From Eutypa lata (Eukaryota; Ascomycota; Sordariomycetes; Xylariales; Diatrypaceae), in assembly GCA_022661535.1 (NCBI GenBank), contig JAKULF010000003.1, positions 1,240,001 to 1,304,000 of the forward strand: a DNA stretch of 64,000 nucleotides. Direction: 5' to 3'. Positions 22,291 to 33,900 of this stretch are shown here, in pieces. A program made the position numbers and the translations under genes. Positions within the stretch are counted from its first letter, which is position 1, and every line of letters starts with the position of its first letter. The notes under the pieces are model-generated. The model did not search any database and was not told where the DNA came from. It saw only the letters and a program-made list of their open reading frames with translations.

Positions 22291-23251
22291 TATAGAACTC
22301 GATGTGCCTAGTCTTCCTGCCGCAATTGCTGCCCAGCATCTAGAACGATGTCCGGAAGCGTCTCCGGGAAGACGATGCGACGTAAGCTTACTGCGTTCTC
22401 ACTCCTAGAGGCACCAGTTAAGAGTTTTATTTCGGTGTCTCAATGGCATAGTTCCAATGGGTATCTTATTGCGAGAGAGAGAGTCCTCTCGTATTGTCGT
22501 TGGCTCGTTCCCACTAACCTTCTCCCCCCCTTTCCTTTCCGCTTTTATATGTTTTTCTTTCTTTTTTTCTTTTTTTTTTCTTTTTTTTCTTTTTTCTTTT
22601 GACAGCTGAAGATACCGAGAGCAGTGAAAAGAATACCCGATACATGGAGAGCTGATGCCAATCATCCTGTAACTTCTGAGCTGACAGTTGGATCTGCAAA
22701 GCGATGCAGGTCGCCGCCAAGCGGTTGTGGCTTCTTGGCCCCTGACAAATGGCCTCCACCGGAGGATAAGGAGGGAGAAAGAGATCTGCCTAAATCCCAT
22801 CTCTCGGATACAATATCATAATCTACCTTCTTATAGGGGTGACCAATATCGAACCCGAGATCTAGCCACGCCCTCAAACTGTACGTCCGGCGGACTAGTT
22901 AAGGAGTGGTGGTGGAACTTCGGTTCACTCTTCCGTTAGGTGATTCTGCAGGCTGACTTTGTGATAATACTCTGCTGGCTAGCCCTAGTAACTGCATGCG
23001 GTTTTAATTTGTGTCATTCTCGTCCGGATTCAATGATACGTTCTTTCTTGCGCTGGCTGGTGGGCGTTGATAGCTGGTTAGTACTTAAGGTATGGAGCAT
23101 CTCAATTTCTAATATCGATAGCTTGGCGGCCAACCAGTCTCTATAAATTATATAAAGAGGTCTGACTTGCTCTTGGTTATTATAATCTGGAAGGTATAGC
23201 TCTTGCTCCACCGGAAACACTGTCTTGACGTCTCGTCGCTAGCCATAGATA
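22291..23251. other. Right flank of the TIR element and promoter of the galactose oxidase gene
   Basis: About 960 bp. A long T/C-only tract lies at about 22541-22600. Several short frames here are not supported by any domain. The 3' part contains a TATA box upstream of the oxidase start. Confidence 0.5.
23141..23157 (+). promoter_or_regulatory. TATA box of the galactose oxidase gene
   Basis: CTATAAATTATATAAAG lies about 100 bp upstream of the ATG at 23252. Position and sequence fit a fungal core promoter; this is inference from sequence only. Confidence 0.45.
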
Positions 23252-26200
23252 ATGTTGGGTAAAATTCATGCTCTTGGGCTCATCTGCATTGAGATCCTGC
23301 TCCTCTCGGCCAAGGCTTCTGCCCAGTCATTCCCATGGGCAACTACCATCTCTCGAACGGGATGGAAGGTTACTGCCGACAGCTACCAAGCTGGCAGTGA
23401 ACCAGAGAAGGTCCTCGATAGTAACACCTCCACGATCTGGCAAACCCAATATAGTCCAGAACTAGCATCGTTGCCTCACTACATCCAAGTTGACAGTAAG
23501 TTCGAGCTAACACCTGGCACAAAACTCCCTCCCCTTCCTTTGCAAGCTTTCTTCATAGCAACCAACCTATTCCATCCCTCTGAATCCTCCTCGCAATACG
23601 TATTGAATCCCGAGTCCTCTAGTGCAAAAGAGCTACGTCGTCAACGGCGTCTCGTACCAGCCCCGCCAAAAGGGGGGCTCAAACGGGAACATCGGGCAGC
23701 ACACCATCACGCTGAGCGACGACGGCGAGGCCTGGGCCCAGGTGGCCTTCGGCACGTACCTGAACGACGCGTCCACGAAGCGGACGTTCTTCTCCAACGC
23801 CACGGCGCGCTACGTCCGCCTGACGGCGCAGAGCGAGGCCCAGGGCGCCGGCGGCCAGCGGTCCAGCGTGGCCGAGCTCAACGTCTACAGCCCGGACCCG
23901 TCGATGGACGCGGGGACCTTCGAGCCGCCGCCGTCCGCGGATGCCGCGGAACGGGGCCGGTGGGAGATGACCGTGGACCTGCCGATCGTGCCCGCCGCCG
24001 GCGCCCTGGTCCGCACCGGCGCCGTCGTCCTGTGGTCGGCGTACCGCCCCGACCTGTACTCCGGGGGCACGGGCCTGACGGAGACGGTGCTCTGGGACCC
24101 GGCCACGCAGGCGGTGGCGCAGCAGACGGTCACCAACACCAAGCACGACAGTAAGCAATTCTCGCAGTTCTTTTTTTCTTTCTTTTTCTTTTGTAGCTGG
24201 CTTAAAACAGTGCTTGCTTTGAGGTTACTGAAAGACGCATGTTCAGGACTCTCTTGAACATCTCCTACATCTTGTCAGGATATCTTCAAAGGGGTTCATC
24301 ACTGACTCCAAACGAAACGTTGTAGTGTTCTGCCCAGGAGTTGCGCTCGGTACGGACGGGCGCCTCGTCGTGTTGGGCGGTAATGATAATAAGAAGACGA
24401 GCACGTACGATGCTGCGGACGGCGACTGGATTACGGGCCCCCAGATGAACGTCGGCCGTGGGTACCAGTCGGCGGTGACGCTAGCTGATGGGCGTGTATT
24501 CACTATTGGCGGTTCGTGGAGTGGCGGGCGCTTTCAGAAGGATGGCGAGATCGTAAGTGACATCCGGGGGGGTTTCCCCCTTCTTCTCTCTTCCCATCCC
24601 CCTATCTGGCGTGGTTTCAGGTAGCACATTTCCTTACCAATGGGAGAGTTCTCACTTCCTAGAGCATGAACTTGGAGCCCTCGAATCCTCGCTAGGTTAT
24701 CTATAAAAATAATAAGGCAAATAGCTAACTACAGATATTGCAGTACGATCCGGCCGACGGCGGCACGTGGATGAACGTCACGGGGTGCAAGACGGCGCCG
24801 ATGTTGACCTCCGATGCGCAGGGCATCTACCGCGCGGATAACCACGCTTGGCTGTTCGCTTACAAGCAGAACTCCGTCTTTCATGCAGGGCCTAGGTGAG
24901 CACCTCGCTTTCTCTTGATACTTAGTTCGTTTTAGCCGTCTCCGTCTTTCACTAGTTATAGATATACCACTGTATATACTAGGAAAGCCTCATCACCCAC
25001 CCCTATATTTCCAAGCAGAAGGTTCTGCAAGACGTAGGAATTTTTCACTGACGCGAAGAGCACCATGTGCTATCCGTCACCACATAGCCGCAACATGAAC
25101 TGGTACGACGCCAGCGGAACCGGGTCGTGGAAAGCAGCGGGTCGGCGCTCCGATGCCGCGGACGCCATGTGTGGCATAGCCGCCATGTACGATGCATCGG
25201 CCGGCCTGATACTAACGGCGGGGGGCTCCCCCAGCTACCAGAACTCGGCAGCGACGCGCTCCGCGTACCGCATCGAGCTCGACGACGCGAACACCAAACC
25301 AACCGTCACCAAGCTTCCCTCTATGACGTACGCGCGCGCGTTCGGCAGCGCCGTCGGTAAGGCGATTTTCCGTGGTTATCTTCTTTCTTTCTTCCTTCCT
25401 TCATTTCCTTCTATTTCTTGGTGTCTAGACAGCTTCAGTGCATGAATACATATTCAGGAGAAGCAGCAAGAGATCCCGAATTAGTTACCTACCTACAGAT
25501 AACCCCCATACCTCGCTAGAACACCTTATTTAACCTACCTACAAAAGGGAAAAAAATCACTAACTTAAAGATGTCTACCAACCTGCAGTACTACCCGACG
25601 GCACGGTGCTAGTAGTAGGCGGGCAATCCTACGCCGTCCCCTTCACGGACACGAATCCGTCGCTGCCCGCGGAGCTCTTCGACCCCACGCAGAACGCATG
25701 GCGGACGCTCGCGCCCATCGCCGTGCCCCGGACCTACCACAGCATCGCGCTGCTCCTCCCCGACGCGACGGTCCTAGCAGGCGGCGGGGGTTTGTGCGGG
25801 AAAGGGGTAAGCAATTTCTTTTGGCAATTTTTTTCTCTCACCCTTCCCCTTGCTCTGCTCTTTGTAGCTTAGTTAGCCCCAAGCCGGTGTTTGAAAGTGA
25901 CTGGAAAGGGTATTAATCACCAATCATGTTCGGGAGCCTTTGCTCCTTGCTCCCGACCAAACCCCAGGCCTCGCTAAGAAATTATACACAACACAAGAAG
26001 AAGAAGAAGAAGAAGAAGAAGAAGCAATTGCTGACTCCCGATGTTGCAGTGCCCGCAGAACCACCTGGACGCGCAGGTCTTCGCGCCGCCGTACCTCTTC
26101 GCACCGGACGGGTCGCGTGCGGCGCGGCCGACCATCGCGTCCGTATCGCCTGCGACCGCCACGGTGAGCCCCGGCGATACGCTCGAGGTCGCGGTGGAGA

Positions 26201-26484
26201 AGACCACAACGGGGACGGGGACGGGGACGGACGGTGCGGTATTCTCGTTCTCGCTCGTGCGCCACGGCTCTAATACGCATACCGTCAACACGGACCAGCG
26301 GCGCGTGCCGCTCCCGGCGAAAGAAGTAGCCGGCGGCGGCGGCGAGTCGAAGACAACGACGACGTACGAGATGACGCTCCCGAGCGATCCAGGTGTCGTG
26401 GTCCCCGGGTACTGGATGCTGTTTGCGATTGACGAGGAGGGCGTGCCGAGCGTCGCCACGACGGTTCGGGTTCTTTTGCCGTGA
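23252..26484 (+). CDS. Secreted galactose oxidase (copper radical oxidase, AA5_2 type)
   Basis: Seven exons (23252-23495, 23623-24150, 24326-24552, 24744-24895, 25088-25356, 25589-25806, 26050-26484) give 690 aa. A signal peptide (about 1-25, hydrophobic GLICIEILLLSA) precedes an F5/8-type carbohydrate-binding domain (about 30-190), a Kelch propeller and a C-terminal Ig-like domain. All active-site residues of Fusarium galactose oxidase have counterparts: Cys260 (MFCPG) for the Tyr-Cys crosslink, Tyr304 (RGYQS), stacking Trp322 (GGSW), Tyr523-His524 (TYHS) and His623 (NTHTVNTDQRR). The enzyme oxidises C6-OH of galactose to the aldehyde, making H2O2, outside the cell. Introns 4-6 are long (192-243 nt), and intron 6 carries a (GAA)n tract beside its acceptor. 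Exons 2-7 are very GC3-rich. Confidence 0.93.
25997..26025 (+). repeat. (GAA)n microsatellite in the last intron of the galactose oxidase gene
   Basis: About nine GAA units, 25-50 nt before the TTGCAG acceptor at 26049, i.e. purine-rich where a pyrimidine tract would be expected. Confidence 0.85.
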
Positions 26485-27014
26485 AGGGGGGGAGAGACAC
26501 GGGTTCTGTTGTTTCCATGAGTCGAGTGTTGAACTTGGGTTGTTTAAACCTAGAACGGGGTATTACACTGGCATATGTCTATAAATTTACTTTAGTTAGG
26601 GTCCCGTAGTTTAATCCAATACAGCGGATTGCAAGATGCTGCCAAGATGGCATGATACGACCCGACTCGAAAGGACACATTCACGTCGATTTCTTCGCCG
26701 CAATAGACGATTGGATTCTAGGAAGGCGTGCTTCTAGATTCACCCCAAGCTCTCATGTTCACCTATATATAGTCATTACCTCATCCAAAATCATATATCT
26801 GACAGCTTTTTCTCCTCGTTGCGCAGAATGACCACATGCGCCGTTTCCCTACCGGCGCAATGCTTCCCCACCATATTTTCTAAGCCATCCTCTCCTCCTT
26901 AGAAAAGCAAAAAATGCCGCCCCATCTTAAGGACGTCCGCATCATACACGTATCCCATCCGTATAAGCCACTCTCCACCGGCCGCCGCTAGTCCGACCCA
27001 CTAGAATGCAATTA
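26485..27014. other. Convergent 3' flanks of galactose oxidase and SHR3-like genes
   Basis: 530 bp between two stop codons on opposite strands. No coding exon or structured RNA recognised. Confidence 0.5.
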
Positions 27015-27842
27015 TCACTGCTTCTTCTTATTCGACTTGGAGGAGGCTGTCGGGCTGGACGTCTTGGCCGCGTTCTCCTTCTCGTTGCGGTCGACCTTGT
27101 CGGCCTCCTCCCTATCCTTGCGCTCGGCGTACCACTGGCCGGCCTGCAGCACGAGGACGCCGACCAGGACGAGGGCGAGGATGGTGTTGCTCGCGGCCAG
27201 GACCTTCAGGCTGTCCTCGCGGCCGAGGACGACCTCGCCGCCGCCCGTGGCGTCGCTCTCGGCCAGGAGGCGCTTGAACTCGTCCGAGTTCCAGTAGTCG
27301 GCGCTGACCATGCGCAGGCCCTTGACGATGTTGGCGATGTAGACGCCGACGCCGACGAGGTACATGAGCAGGGAGGCGCCGTCGAAGAGCATGTTGGCCT
27401 CGGAGGCGCGGAAGAGCTTCGTGAAGAAGCCGAGGAACCCCAGCCCCACCATGATGTTGAGCACGCGGCCGATCAGCGGCGGCGACCGGTGCAGGAACTT
27501 CAGGTGCGTCTCCAGCTGGTCCAGGTACGCGGGCTCGACGGCGTCGCTCGTCCACAGCAGCGGGTAGTCGTACGGGAACATGGCGAAGAGGATGCCGAGG
27601 AAGAAAAACGTCGCTAGCGGGTAATTCGCAGATTAGCTAAACCGTCTCTCTTCTTTTCCGCTTGTTCCGCACGTATATACATATATACATATATATGCGC
27701 GCGCATGCCATTGATTTGTCAAATGTTTTTATTCTAGTTATTTAAACTTACGTCCTATGATCATGAAGGTAGCGAAGGAACTCGAGCCGCGATAGTCCTT
27801 GGACCGCGTGGTCTTAGACCAATCTACCCATTTGTCTGACAT
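27015..27842 (-). CDS. shr3: SHR3-like ER membrane chaperone for amino-acid permeases
   Basis: Exons 27842-27752 and 27613-27015 (complement) give 229 aa. Four hydrophobic segments are seen: about 24-45 (ATFMIIGPTFFLGILFAMFP), 85-105 (RVLNIMVGLGFLGFFTKLF), 110-132 (FDGASLLMYLVGVGVYIANIV) and 170-192 (ASNTILALVLVGVLVLQAGQWY). The FPYDYPLLW, LKFLHRSPPLIGR and SNTILALVL..VLQAGQWYAERK segments match fungal Shr3/Psh3 proteins, which prevent aggregation of amino-acid permeases in the ER. The protein ends KKKQ, fitting a C-terminal KKXX ER-retrieval signal. Its hydrophilic tail is Lys/Glu-rich. The family assignment is from recognised motifs, not a search. Confidence 0.87.
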
Positions 27843-29742
27843 GATGTCTAGTAGGTGCGGGAGGTGTTGGGTAATGAGTTGAAAGAACTGCGTCGGGGTA
27901 TGCCTCGATCGATAGGTCGTTAAGCCCTAATTGTATTTTTCTGTCGTTAAAGCCTCATAAGGCTTTCTTGGTGGTAGCTAATTTCGTGGTTTGCCTTGCA
28001 GAAGAGCTGATGGTTCTGTCTGCGCATAAGCTTAGGTGCAGGTGGGTAGGTATGTAGTATGTAGGTATGTAGGTATGATGGAACGTCAAGGAAACCTTCA
28101 CATGCTGACATACTATCTTGTATTGAAAAATTCAATTGTTAGGTAAAATTAATTACTCGTTGCTACCTTGTCCAATACCAAGACTTGCTAGAGTGACCGA
28201 GTACTTGCAAACTATAATTGACTAGCGCAAAGTGTGTAGTAATATTACATTAGTTAGCAGAGATAGAGGCCGCAACCCCTCGGTTAGCACTTAATTCAGG
28301 TATTATGGTTAATTGATAGTAGTTACCTACCCGGTGATAATCCTATGAGAGAACCTCGAGATAAATGTGTGCCTCATACAAAGGAGTCGATAATATGTAC
28401 AGTATAAAAGGTATGCACTCTTAATGTTTCTGTAATATTGATCTTCTCGAGAAGCTCATCATACATAAGGTTTGTTGCTAGTTCTGTATGTACAGTACTT
28501 GTTCTGTTAAGTACGGATCGAATTGGAGAGTAACAATCCGCATCTCCCGTCCCCCCCGGCTGCCCGGCTGCCTCATTCTTGGCACCATCAGATGATCTCC
28601 TTGACCCAATACCTACACAACACTCTTTGAATTGACCTTAGATCTAAGTTGATCTAAGTTAGAAGTGGGCGTGATGGTTTTATCAAGGTCTTCCAAGTTG
28701 AGCTTACTAGCGGATAAGCTTAATATCACCTTGTGACATTCACCCAATATTCTTTTTATTACTGAACACACACACACACACACACACGCGCGCGCGCGCA
28801 CACACGCACACGCACGTCAAAATGGAGATTCAAGATGCAGGAATTCCTTTAGGTTCCCACACATATATATTAGATCCTTGGCTGTATATAGGCATGTTGT
28901 CTCCTCAGATATATATCGGCCCCTTGTAGTGTGTGATGGCTCCCGGACCGGACCGGACCGGACCCTCCTTCCTCTAAAGAGAGCCACGTAAGAAGAGATC
29001 GCGAGTACATGTTCCAGCACCGCGCTCCCCTTCACCGGTCATCATCAACAGATAGATAGATACCATCTCCCGCAAACAAGACTACCTATATGCATCATCG
29101 CCTATGCAGATGCGTTATCTGGCCAGCCGCCCCCGCCCCATCCACTCCGAGTAAAAAATGACAATGGGTTATATATAACCCCCTCTCAAGCCTGGTTGCC
29201 TCGTACCTCCCACCCGTAGATAGATGATGCTAGTGATGCGAGGAGATATAAACCTAGAACTCCATTCAACTCCCATCGGACAGCCACGATTAAGAGAACC
29301 GTCGCCGCACTAGCTTTTCCCCGGAAAGAAAGAAAAAAAAGAAGTCTTTTCGCCGTCAGGAGCTCGATCGACTGTTGTCGTTCGTTTAAAGAAAAAACAA
29401 AAAAAAAACAAAGGGGAGCATGGTGCCACAGCTTATCGACTTTATGATCAAAGGTTATATTTTTTTTCAATAAAAAAAATCTTCTTCCACGACCCGATGC
29501 TCCCAGACACCAATGTATGCCAACTCCGTCGCGATGCTTTTTTTGCATGCAAGAAAATCATGACCCAAGTGCTAGTATGCTTGAAATATGTGCAGAAAAC
29601 GGGCTTTTCCCTTGTCCCCTCTCTTTCTCTTCCGTCTCGTGTGTAGGGCGCATTTCGTATATGCGGTGTCGGGCCTTGACTTTCGAGTCATAGCCTGTCT
29701 TGGGTATTATTGCCTTCATCGTCTACGCAAAAGAGGAAACCG
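27843..29742. other. Intergenic; microsatellites, no gene
   Basis: 1.9 kb. It carries GTAGGTATGT repeats (28040-28075), a 52-bp alternating purine-pyrimidine tract (28766-28817), four GGACC units (28943-28965) and A/T runs (29330-29490). Reading frames are short and lack domains. Confidence 0.55.
28766..28817. repeat. (CA)n-(CG)n-(CA)n alternating tract
   Basis: Uninterrupted purine-pyrimidine alternation over 52 bp, with a central run of CG dinucleotides. Such sequences can adopt left-handed Z-DNA under supercoiling. Confidence 0.9.
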
Positions 29743-30978
29743 TTAACTTATCAGCCTTGGTGACTTGAAAGTGGATTGAAAGTTGTCCATATCCTGCACA
29801 CCTTCGTCGTCGATCTCCAGAAAGCCCGAATTGGTGGAAGGGAATTTTGTGCTGGGAATGAACGCACCGGTGTCCCTACGCATGCTGGTCGGGCGATAAC
29901 TTCTTATCTTGGTTGGTTCTGGTTCCTCCAGGGCCTTAGGGTCCTCCTTGTTTATGCGCTCCATCTCGTTATCCGCTAGCTCTTTCGTCTTGGACAAGCG
30001 ATCCTTAATCTTCTCGACCTCGTCTGCACAATCCCCATCGCGGAGGAATTGGTGAGCGGCCTTTTCACACATGCTCTGAACGAAATCAAGACCCTTATCG
30101 AGATCGTCATATATGTCTCCTTTCTCATTAAACATGCCTAGACCTCCGCTCAATGATGATGCCCCGGCCATGCCAGGTCTCGGTATTTGTCTCCGAAGGA
30201 CGGATGGCGGTAAATTGCGAGACATAAGACCCATCTGTTGTGTTGTCGGGTAGCGTGGCCGTAATTCGTCCATTCTCTCCTCTCTCGGTCTCGTGAATCT
30301 CGGATCTGCAGCAATCATACCATCCCCTGGTCTAAATCCACCGCCGTCATCCTCATCGTCGTCGGGCATCTCCAGTTCGGCCAGCCGCTTGATCTCGGCC
30401 ACCTTTGCGGCCATCTTGGCTTTCCGCATGAGATTCCGTGATGCCGATACAAATTTGACCAACTCTTCGAAGAACGACTGCACGTAGCTGTCGTAATAGA
30501 CAATGATCATAATCCGCGATCGATATTTTATTGTCCCATCTTCCATACTAATCACCGAATCTGTTTTCTGCCGCTTGCGGACGACTGCTCGCGCGCGCCG
30601 CTGTGCTGCCGTGATAGCCTCCTTGGTTTGCCGTTGTATCGTGGATGAGGTCGACTTGGGACTTCCACCCTTCGCTGTGCCATTCTGTTGCGGTTGATCT
30701 CCCCCCTGCGATTGTGCTATATTCTGTAGATCTAGAGGCGGTGTCGCGTCCGTATGTGGGTCGGGGGATGGAAATGCTGCACCATCGTCTTTTGGTTTTA
30801 GAGACTCCGTGGAATTAGTCCTCCTGAGAGACCTCGTTGCGGTGGTCTTCGGCTGTTGGCTCTCCTCATATTTGGCCAGATCCAGCTGGCGCTGCTCGAT
30901 CTGCCCGTTGAGTTCGTCAAGACGTCTGAGCCAATCAGGGACATTCGCAATTAAGCTCCTTAGTGAATCTATCCCCAT
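29743..30978 (-). CDS. Conserved-looking coiled-coil protein of unknown function
   Basis: Intronless, 411 aa, starting MGIDSLRSLIANVPDWLRRLDELNGQIEQRQ and ending SPRLIS. The first 45 residues form a probable amphipathic/coiled-coil helix. A Ser/Pro/Gln-rich low-complexity stretch follows (about 45-115). A basic helix (AAQRRARAVVRKRQK) leads to a predicted ordered core, IMIIVYYDSYVQSFFEELVKFVSASRNLMRKAKMAAKVAEIKRLAELEMP. An Asp-rich patch, then a helical region (YDDLDKGLDFVQSMCEKAAHQFLRDGDCADEVEKIKDRL) and a tail with several Arg/Ser-Pro motifs follow. Balanced codon use and ordered helices argue for a real gene. I do not recognise the family, and no function is proposed. Nearest gene upstream is nearly 10 kb away. 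Confidence 0.78.
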   Translation of the reverse strand: MGIDSLRSLIANVPDWLRRLDELNGQIEQRQLDLAKYEESQQPKTTATRSLRRTNSTESLKPKDDGAAFPSPDPHTDATPPLDLQNIAQSQGGDQPQQNGTAKGGSPKSTSSTIQRQTKEAITAAQRRARAVVRKRQKTDSVISMEDGTIKYRSRIMIIVYYDSYVQSFFEELVKFVSASRNLMRKAKMAAKVAEIKRLAELEMPDDDEDDGGGFRPGDGMIAADPRFTRPREERMDELRPRYPTTQQMGLMSRNLPPSVLRRQIPRPGMAGASSLSGGLGMFNEKGDIYDDLDKGLDFVQSMCEKAAHQFLRDGDCADEVEKIKDRLSKTKELADNEMERINKEDPKALEEPEPTKIRSYRPTSMRRDTGAFIPSTKFPSTNSGFLEIDDEGVQDMDNFQSTFKSPRLIS

Positions 30979-33900
30979 TGTGAAGCAAGTATGGCACTTG
31001 GAAAGTGGCTATACTGGTGTAGTGGTGGTGATCGGTCCCCTACGGGCTTCGCGTCGACATTTGGTATCGGGGGAAAGCGATAGTATCGACTCCTACGTAT
31101 GACTATGTTGAAAAATATTAAATATGGAATGGTTGGCCTCTGGCACTGTAGGTCAATTGCAGCAGCTACAACGTCTCAAATGGAGATGTTTAAAGGTACG
31201 ATGAATGTGTACTAGAGACAACTAATTGCGACTAAAAAAAAGGAATAAAAGAATTAACTAATGGGGGAAAATGGAATGATAAAAAAAGAAACTCCCTTGA
31301 TGATATCGCCGGTCCGCCTAACGACTCGGATAACATAAATCTTCCGTCGATAAGAAACCAACGCGATTCAAACATACAAGTCAAAAGGAGACGGGCGAGA
31401 CTATACAGAGGATGCTTGCTATATGGAATAGAGATGATGGGACGGGATTGAAGAATTGGATGGATTGAGAGAAGCTGTAGGTAGGTACAATACGGATGAA
31501 CAGGCTGGCACAGTGTCTCAGGGGACATGGGGACCCCCCGTAGCGCGCTGTTGGTGTGTGGAGTCTGAACGCGATAGTTACTAGTATGTACCGTACCTAT
31601 AACTATGGGCCTATATAGACATTTGTATGTAGTTTGATCGGCAGCTAATTATTAGTTACTACTACATGCCTGTAAGCTACCGTTGAGATTTCCTGCCATA
31701 GGTTGTAATAGTATGGGATGGATATATTTATATATGCTTAAATACCTACCAAGCTGCCAAGGTAGTAAAGAGCTCTATGTATTCACATTGATTGTATTTA
31801 GATATGTTACGCCATGTACCTAAGCCGATGATTACATCCATATTTATATATTCTGACTTAACACATGCAAGTACTTAGTCGTGCTAGTCCTGAACTACCT
31901 GACTACCTCCGTGAAGATAATGGATGTAGTTTACTATTCGTATAGTCTATAATACATACATACCTAGCATAATAGAGGATCATCCAAACGTTCAAGGTTG
32001 TCTCCATATGCCCATTCATACATCCCATATGCGCGTCTAATTTATAGATTAAGCATTCTGAGCAAGAAACAGGAAGCATCAACAGGTGTGTACGTATATA
32101 ATAATAACCCGGCTAAGGTGAGGAGCGAGTAGACCATACGGTGAATAGATCTGGCAATCCTCCTCCAACTGCAAGTGAGGAGAAGAGGAGAATGCAGACT
32201 CGGCATACAAGCAGGACAGGGAAACGGAGCAGGTGAGACGCTCCTAACAAGAAGCCTAGTAATTGTACAGCGGGTCGCAATAGGGACGATCAACGCCTGC
32301 CATGGGGGCATTTGCTGCAAAAGACCCCTGCAAAAAAGGCTTCTGCAGCATTTATTATGCAGCGGACAACCCATACATTATCATTTAGTTATGTGCCCAT
32401 TCATAGCAACCATAGGCCGAAGACAATTGTGGTCCGTTGGAATTGGTTGACCAAGACTCCGAATCAAGTTAAACGGTTCCCGTTAAACTGTATATTATAA
32501 CAACAATAACGATATTAATAATAACAACAGCAATAATACTAATAACAATGCCAACAACAATAAAAGCAATAATATAGAGATACAGGTACAGACTAACTGA
32601 ATAGGCACGTTCCTCTTTCGGTAATATTCAAGTGACCGTAATGTACCTAAGTATGGGTCCTACCTCCTCTCTATGTCCTGGGCGTGTCATTTGTCTACGT
32701 AGGTCTTCTTTCTCTCCTGCATCCTCAGCAAGAAACGCCTATACCGATCAAAGTAAAATGCTCATCGAAGTACTCGATATTCCTACTCATGTCTATAGCA
32801 AGAACATTAGCACGTCTTAGTTAAAGATGCAGATACAGATAGGTAGTAGTGCAGGAAAGCGGAGTCAACTGCCCCTTGTTCAGTCAACCCCCTAGTCCGC
32901 CAACCACCCCCCCTCGACGTTCCCGCCCTCGCGTTCATCAGGTTGACCGGCACCTACGAAAAGTAGTTGATAATGGAACCATAAGTATGTAGGTATGTCC
33001 AATCCCTCTATCCCCTTTAAGATGACGACTGATGAGGAACCCTTGCGATCTCTGTCTGCATTGACCTTAATAAATTATGTTATTCGAAAGGAGTAATACG
33101 ACCCCTTGCACGTGGATCATGTTCTTTTGCGTTCTTTTTCCCTTCCATGAGAAAGACGAAAGATGATGTAAATGCAATGAAATTTTCATACAGCAATGCT
33201 TAACTGAAGTACGTATGTACTTATGTATGTAGTTAATGTGGTCGAGCTGGGAAGAAGGGGGGGAGAGAGAGGTGCAGGAAGGAATACAGCCAGACCGCTC
33301 CCGTCATGCAGATGCGAGTTGACGGTTGCGGCAGCTGCGGAATTGGGGAACATTTCGAGTTTGGGGCTTTTTATCGAGAACGAATGAATTGGACGCCACT
33401 TTGTCCACTTTCATGTATATGTAAGAAACTTAAGGTTAATTCAGCAGCCATGTTCTTGTATGTGTTGTCCGTCACTCAAATGCGGCAGGGGCCGCGAAAT
33501 GACTCCTCAGCAAGTGAATGTCCTCGAGTGATACATCACAATTGCTTCTATCCATTGGTATACCTACTAATCCATTCCAAGGCGAAGCCTCAATATGATC
33601 ACATAACGAATGTGACGAGCTGCTAGTTATGCCTGAATTCTTCTTTTATCGTCATGATATTGGGAACGTCAATATCAATCAATATCTGAAGCGTCGAAAT
33701 GACTGACTACATACTTACTTATGTACTATTGAACAAACAGGTGGGCACCATTTTGTTGTGAAGTGCTTCTACTCGGTAGAGCGCGGGAAGAACTATGCGG
33801 CTTAGATCACTCACTTTAAACCCAATTCTTACCTAAAGCGATACTTCGTCTCGCGGTTATATTTCCCCTTGCCCTCATGTCACAGTTCGTGCAATACTAT

